A stretch of 6,898 nucleotides of DNA, taken from positions 1 through 6,898 of the forward strand of contig CAZWRK010000177.1 of assembly GCA_964635875.1 (NCBI GenBank). The letters run 5' to 3'. This stretch comes from CAZWRK01 sp964635875. Lineage in GTDB: Bacteria > Pseudomonadota > Gammaproteobacteria > Burkholderiales > Aquaspirillaceae. The notes beneath the pieces were generated by a model. That model saw only the letters and a list, made by a program, of their open reading frames with translations, was not told where the DNA came from and did no database searches. The translations under genes were made by a program, and so were the position numbers. This document shows positions 5,117-6,898 of this stretch, piece after piece. Position 1 is the first letter of the stretch, and the number at the start of each line of letters is the position of its first letter.

Positions 5117-5353
5117 TCAGAATGCGTGCTTGATCGACGCAAACCGGTCGGCCGTGTCGGTGTCCCGGCGATCGCGGTAGCGCTCGGCGGCGTCCTCGTA
5201 GCATTGCCGATCGTATGGGCCGCCGTGTAGCGGTTGCTGCAACAGGTGATGCACGGCGTAGAATTCTCGCTCGTCAATGCCGGCGGCGGCCATCGCTTTG
5301 AGTAGCCCGGCAAACTCGCGGCGGTCACTGGCGCTGATCTTCGTTCGTGTCAT
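5117..5353 (-). CDS. Hypothetical protein, 78 aa
   Basis: Not recognised. ATG5353 has AAAGGTG about 5-8 nt upstream, a different ribosome binding site from the CGAAGGA type of its neighbours. The product is mostly helical: residues 8-33 (SASDRREFAGLLKAMAAAGI, then DEREFYAVHHLL) form one amphipathic helical hairpin, and residues 45-72 are strongly charged with D-R-R-D-T-D-T-A-D-R. There are one Cys and two adjacent His residues but no clear metal site. It is followed by a 93-nt gap holding a promoter-like block. No membrane segment is present. Confidence 0.75.
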   Translation of the reverse strand: MTRTKISASDRREFAGLLKAMAAAGIDEREFYAVHHLLQQPLHGGPYDRQCYEDAAERYRDRRDTDTADRFASIKHAF

Positions 5354-5378
5354 GGCATCACCTTTTGAGTGTCAGGGG

Positions 5379-5855
5379 TTAGCCGGCCATTACGACCGAC
5401 GTGGCAATTCTCGTTTCCAGATAGTTAAGCGATCCGGCCGGCACGACGATCGCCGGCCGAGTGGCGTTGCGGCGGTGCGTGTGGCGGTAGATTGTTTTCT
5501 CGATCACGGCCCACGGCGTCGACCACGGCCACACCTTCGTTAGTTCCCCGAGGTGGCGTAGCTCGACACCGAATAGCCCTAGCTCAATCGTGTATCGATC
5601 CATGGGCTCGACGCGATCAGTCAGCGTGCGATAGGCCACGGCCCCGCCCAATTGAATCGCAGCGTCGGCGGCGTCGAATGCCAGCACGTAACGGTCGGAC
5701 GAATCGCCGGCCACGTGCCAAAATCGCGGCAGTTCGGCCGGCGTGACGCGCACGGCCTTGGCGGCGGCGAATTGCTTGCGGACGTCGGCAGCCCGGCTGG
5801 CGATCGCGTGGACAGGGAAAGAGAACGAGCGGCTTGTGACTTGCCAGAAGTTCAT
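5379..5855 (-). CDS. Hypothetical protein, 158 aa
   Basis: Not recognised. ATG5855 is 5 nt from a shared leader core variant (CGAAGGAATCG, 5871-5861). The product appears to be a mixed alpha/beta globular protein: an N-terminal strand (FWQVTSRSFSFPVHA), a helix (DVRKQFAAAKAVRV), strands around RYVLAFDAADAAIQLG and YRTLTDRVEPMDRYTIELGL, then a C-terminal region with a W-P-W and H-T-H-R-R segment (residues about 116-135). Such a repetitive strand-plus-polar pattern gives no family match I trust. Gene length makes it the largest of the small-gene cluster. The gap to the next gene downstream is 25 nt, so co-transcription is likely. Confidence 0.8.
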   Translation of the reverse strand: MNFWQVTSRSFSFPVHAIASRAADVRKQFAAAKAVRVTPAELPRFWHVAGDSSDRYVLAFDAADAAIQLGGAVAYRTLTDRVEPMDRYTIELGLFGVELRHLGELTKVWPWSTPWAVIEKTIYRHTHRRNATRPAIVVPAGSLNYLETRIATSVVMAG

Positions 5856-5860
5856 GGGGG

Positions 5861-5871
5861 CGATTCCTTCG
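5861..5871 (-). promoter_or_regulatory. Shared leader core variant upstream of the 158-aa gene
   Basis: CGAAGGAATCG on the minus strand, ending 5 nt before ATG5855. Further upstream it shares CGCAACA and CACCAAC words with the hairpin linkers but has no hairpins itself, so it may be a shortened relative of them. Confidence 0.65.
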
Positions 5872-5890
5872 CGTTGGTGGGTGTTGCGTG

Positions 5891-6064
5891 TTACTTGACG
5901 CCTAGCTCGTATAGTTCGCCGTCTTCGTTTTCGACCCAGCCCCAGCCGCCGTTGTCAATTGCGTGATCCGGCACAAGGTCATGGAGAAATTGGCAAGCAT
6001 CATTCCAGCAAGCCGCTTCGATTAGGCCCATTTGCGAATCGGTTGCGAACTTATACTGCGTCAT
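5891..6064 (-). CDS. Small acidic hypothetical protein, 57 aa
   Basis: A short gene of 58 codons including TAA5891. ATG6064 is preceded by the shared leader core (6080-6070) at 5 nt and by hairpin linker C. The product has six Asp and five Glu against two Lys and no Arg, a net charge near -9. Residues 9-31 look helical (DSQMGLIEAACWNDACQFLH), with C19 and C24. The C-terminus holds a W41-G-W43 pair and a cluster of acidic residues (ENEDGELYELG). Acidic small phage proteins sometimes mimic DNA or block host enzymes, but nothing here proves that. The conserved start signal and codon use support a real gene despite its length. Confidence 0.75.
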   Translation of the reverse strand: MTQYKFATDSQMGLIEAACWNDACQFLHDLVPDHAIDNGGWGWVENEDGELYELGVK

Positions 6065-6156
6065 GGCTTCGGTTCCTTCGTTGGTGATTGTTGCGACCCG
6101 GACGAGCCCGATCGGCTCGTTTCGACCGCCCGCCGGCGGTCATCGTCAGCGGGTTA
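6065..6156 (-). repeat. Intergenic linker C: double-hairpin leader, stop-to-start repeat
   Basis: This stretch and 6466-6558 match at all but about nine of 92 positions, and each runs from the TAA of one gene to just before the ATG of the next. On the minus strand it holds hairpin 1 (GACCGCC-GGCG-GGCGGTC, 6141-6124), GAAA, hairpin 2 (ACGAGCC-GATCG-GGCTCGT, 6120-6102), a CAACAATCACCAAC single-stranded-looking stretch and the AAGGA core. The flanking genes themselves are not similar. There is no T tract, so an ordinary terminator is unlikely. An RNA processing or translation-control element is favoured. Confidence 0.85.
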
Positions 6157-6465
6157 GAAGGGGATAACAGAACCGACGGCCGCGTTTTCGTTGAATCGCT
6201 CGGCGGCGGCCCGCTCGGCGGCGGCATCGGCCGCGATCACCGACGGCCGGCGTGGGTAAACTCGCTTCTTGCCGGTGAAGCATTCAACACCGACGTACCC
6301 GTCGCCGTCGTGGCTACACACTTCCCGATTCAATCGCTCGGCGGCTACCACGGCGCCGGCCATTGTTTGGCAGCGTTGCGCGAACGTGCGGCGAAAGTAA
6401 AGCACGTTATCGAACGGCCCGAACACTGGAAAAGCAACATAGACGTCGATCGGCTGGCTAGTCAT
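6154..6465 (-). CDS. Hypothetical protein, 103 aa
   Basis: Not recognised. ATG6465 lies 5 nt after a leader core (CGAAGGAATCG, 6481-6471) at the end of linker D. The N-terminal half has strands (PIDVYVAFPVFGPF, NVLYFRRTF) and a helix (CQTMAGAVVAAERLNREVC), then a strand-turn segment (DGDGYVGVECFTGKKRVYPR). The C-terminal 30 residues include an alanine- and glutamate-rich helix (ADAAAERAAAERFNE). Three Cys residues are dispersed with no obvious motif. It sits between two copies of the double-hairpin linker, so it looks like one cassette in a modular small-gene array. Confidence 0.78.
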   Translation of the reverse strand: MTSQPIDVYVAFPVFGPFDNVLYFRRTFAQRCQTMAGAVVAAERLNREVCSHDGDGYVGVECFTGKKRVYPRRPSVIAADAAAERAAAERFNENAAVGSVIPF

Positions 6466-6558
6466 AACTTCGATTCCTTCGATTGGTGATTGTTGCGACC
6501 CGGACGAGCCGCGTGGGCTCGTTTCGACCGCCCGCCGGCGGCCATCGTCAGCGGGTTA
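6466..6558 (-). repeat. Intergenic linker D: second copy of the double-hairpin leader
   Basis: Copy of 6065-6156 with one extra base. Hairpin 2 (6522-6504) keeps its seven-pair stem exactly while four of five loop bases change (GATCG to CACGC). Hairpin 1 (6543-6526) has one stem change that turns an A-U pair into G-U on the minus strand but would break pairing on the plus strand. Both observations favour a functional RNA structure in the minus-strand transcript. The TAA at 6558-6556 belongs to the gene to its right. Confidence 0.85.
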
Positions 6559-6774
6559 AGCGGTGGCCCATTTCCGATCTTGCTCCATGCCGATCAACTC
6601 GGCGGCCCGCAACTGAATGGCCCATAGGGCATCGCGGTAAATGTGGTATTGATTGCCGTACGAGCCGGCCCGTTCGTAGGCTCGCTTGAGCCGGGTGCCC
6701 ATAGCCTTGCACGTGGCAAGGTTCTTGTAGGTGGCGGCGTTGGTGGTGATCGCGGCGGCGGTGGTGGCAAACAT
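6556..6774 (-). CDS. Hypothetical protein, 72 aa
   Basis: Not recognised. ATG6774 is chosen because the shared leader core (6790-6780) ends 5 nt upstream. The open frame continues to 6870 but runs through the promoter-like block and palindrome, so the longer reading is rejected. The product is almost entirely helical. Residues 1-20 are rich in Ala and Thr (MFATTAAAITTNAATYKNLA) and the rest is basic and amphipathic (GTRLKRAYERAGSYGNQYHI, then YRDALWAIQLRAAELI). There is no signal peptide with a clear cleavage site. The gene is the first of the run in this window and may head the operon. Confidence 0.75.
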   Translation of the reverse strand: MFATTAAAITTNAATYKNLATCKAMGTRLKRAYERAGSYGNQYHIYRDALWAIQLRAAELIGMEQDRKWATA

Positions 6775-6855
6775 GGTTTCGGTTCCTTCGTGCTTGGTGG
6801 TGTTGGTTTTCCGTCCGACCCCTATGAATTTATCGGCCACGGCAAACCATTGCAA
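6775..6855 (-). promoter_or_regulatory. Promoter-like leader copy B
   Basis: Minus-strand TTGCAA (6855-6850), a 15-nt spacer and GATAAA (6834-6829) repeat the layout of copy A, followed by the shared 16-mer (6808-6823) and the AAGGA core (6790-6780). GAATTTATCGGCC and GGCAAAC are also shared. Copy B has additional CAACACCACCAA before the core, like the linkers. It is the likely start of a transcript, with a palindrome partly overlapping its -35 side. Confidence 0.5.
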
Positions 6856-6873
6856 TGCGAAATATCGCATTGC
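6852..6873. promoter_or_regulatory. Perfect 9-bp inverted repeat, candidate operator
   Basis: GCAATGCGA (6852-6860) and TCGCATTGC (6865-6873) are perfect inverted arms around AATA. One arm overlaps the candidate -35 of leader B, the usual place for a repressor operator. It is absent from leader A. A minus-strand RNA hairpin is also possible, but no T tract follows. Confidence 0.6.
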
Positions 6874-6898
6874 GTCAAAGATTCTCGAAAATAGTTTG

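Noticed and set aside
6102..6141. Linker hairpins read as intrinsic terminators
   Set aside because: No T tract follows either hairpin on either strand, and a ribosome binding site follows closely, so termination is not the best explanation.

Overview
This 6.9 kb, GC-rich window looks like part of the early region (replication, recombination and accessory genes) of a temperate phage or prophage. Every supported gene lies on the minus strand, so the region is read from right to left. There are 15 protein-coding genes, tightly packed: several start/stop overlaps are of the ATGA or GTGA type and the largest gap between genes is about 100 nt. No stretch over 300 nt lacks a gene. I see no rRNA, tRNA, CRISPR array, insertion sequence or attachment site. 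The host cannot be named from the sequence. High GC with mostly G/C third codon positions and AAGGA/GAGG-type ribosome binding sites fit many GC-rich bacteria. A planctomycete host is possible but unproven. A 100-N assembly gap (2795-2894) shows this is a draft scaffold.

Right part (about 6900-4120): a run of nine small, unrecognised genes. Six of them start behind the same leader core, CGAAGGAAYCG, placed 4-5 nt before the start codon. Two of the gaps between genes (6065-6156 and 6466-6558) are near-identical linkers that run exactly from stop codon to start codon and can fold into two hairpins. Two other leaders (5024-5096 and 6775-6855) share a different promoter-like block, and the right-hand one has a perfect 9-bp palindrome upstream (6852-6873).

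Middle part (4140-1914): a CsrA-like RNA-binding protein, a YqaJ-type exonuclease, a protein interrupted by the assembly gap, and a RusA-like Holliday junction resolvase. This is a phage recombination module. I see no RecT/Erf-type annealing protein in the window.

Left part (1917-1): a small conserved-looking protein, a DUF2303-like protein bracketed by two hairpin terminator candidates, and a winged-helix protein running off the left edge. The winged-helix gene carries three copies of the perfect palindrome GGTGCGCACC, plus one degenerate copy, followed by an AT-rich tract. This layout resembles the lambda O gene with its internal origin and is the most interesting signal here. A second theme worth testing is whether the CsrA-like protein controls the small genes through their shared AAGGA leaders.
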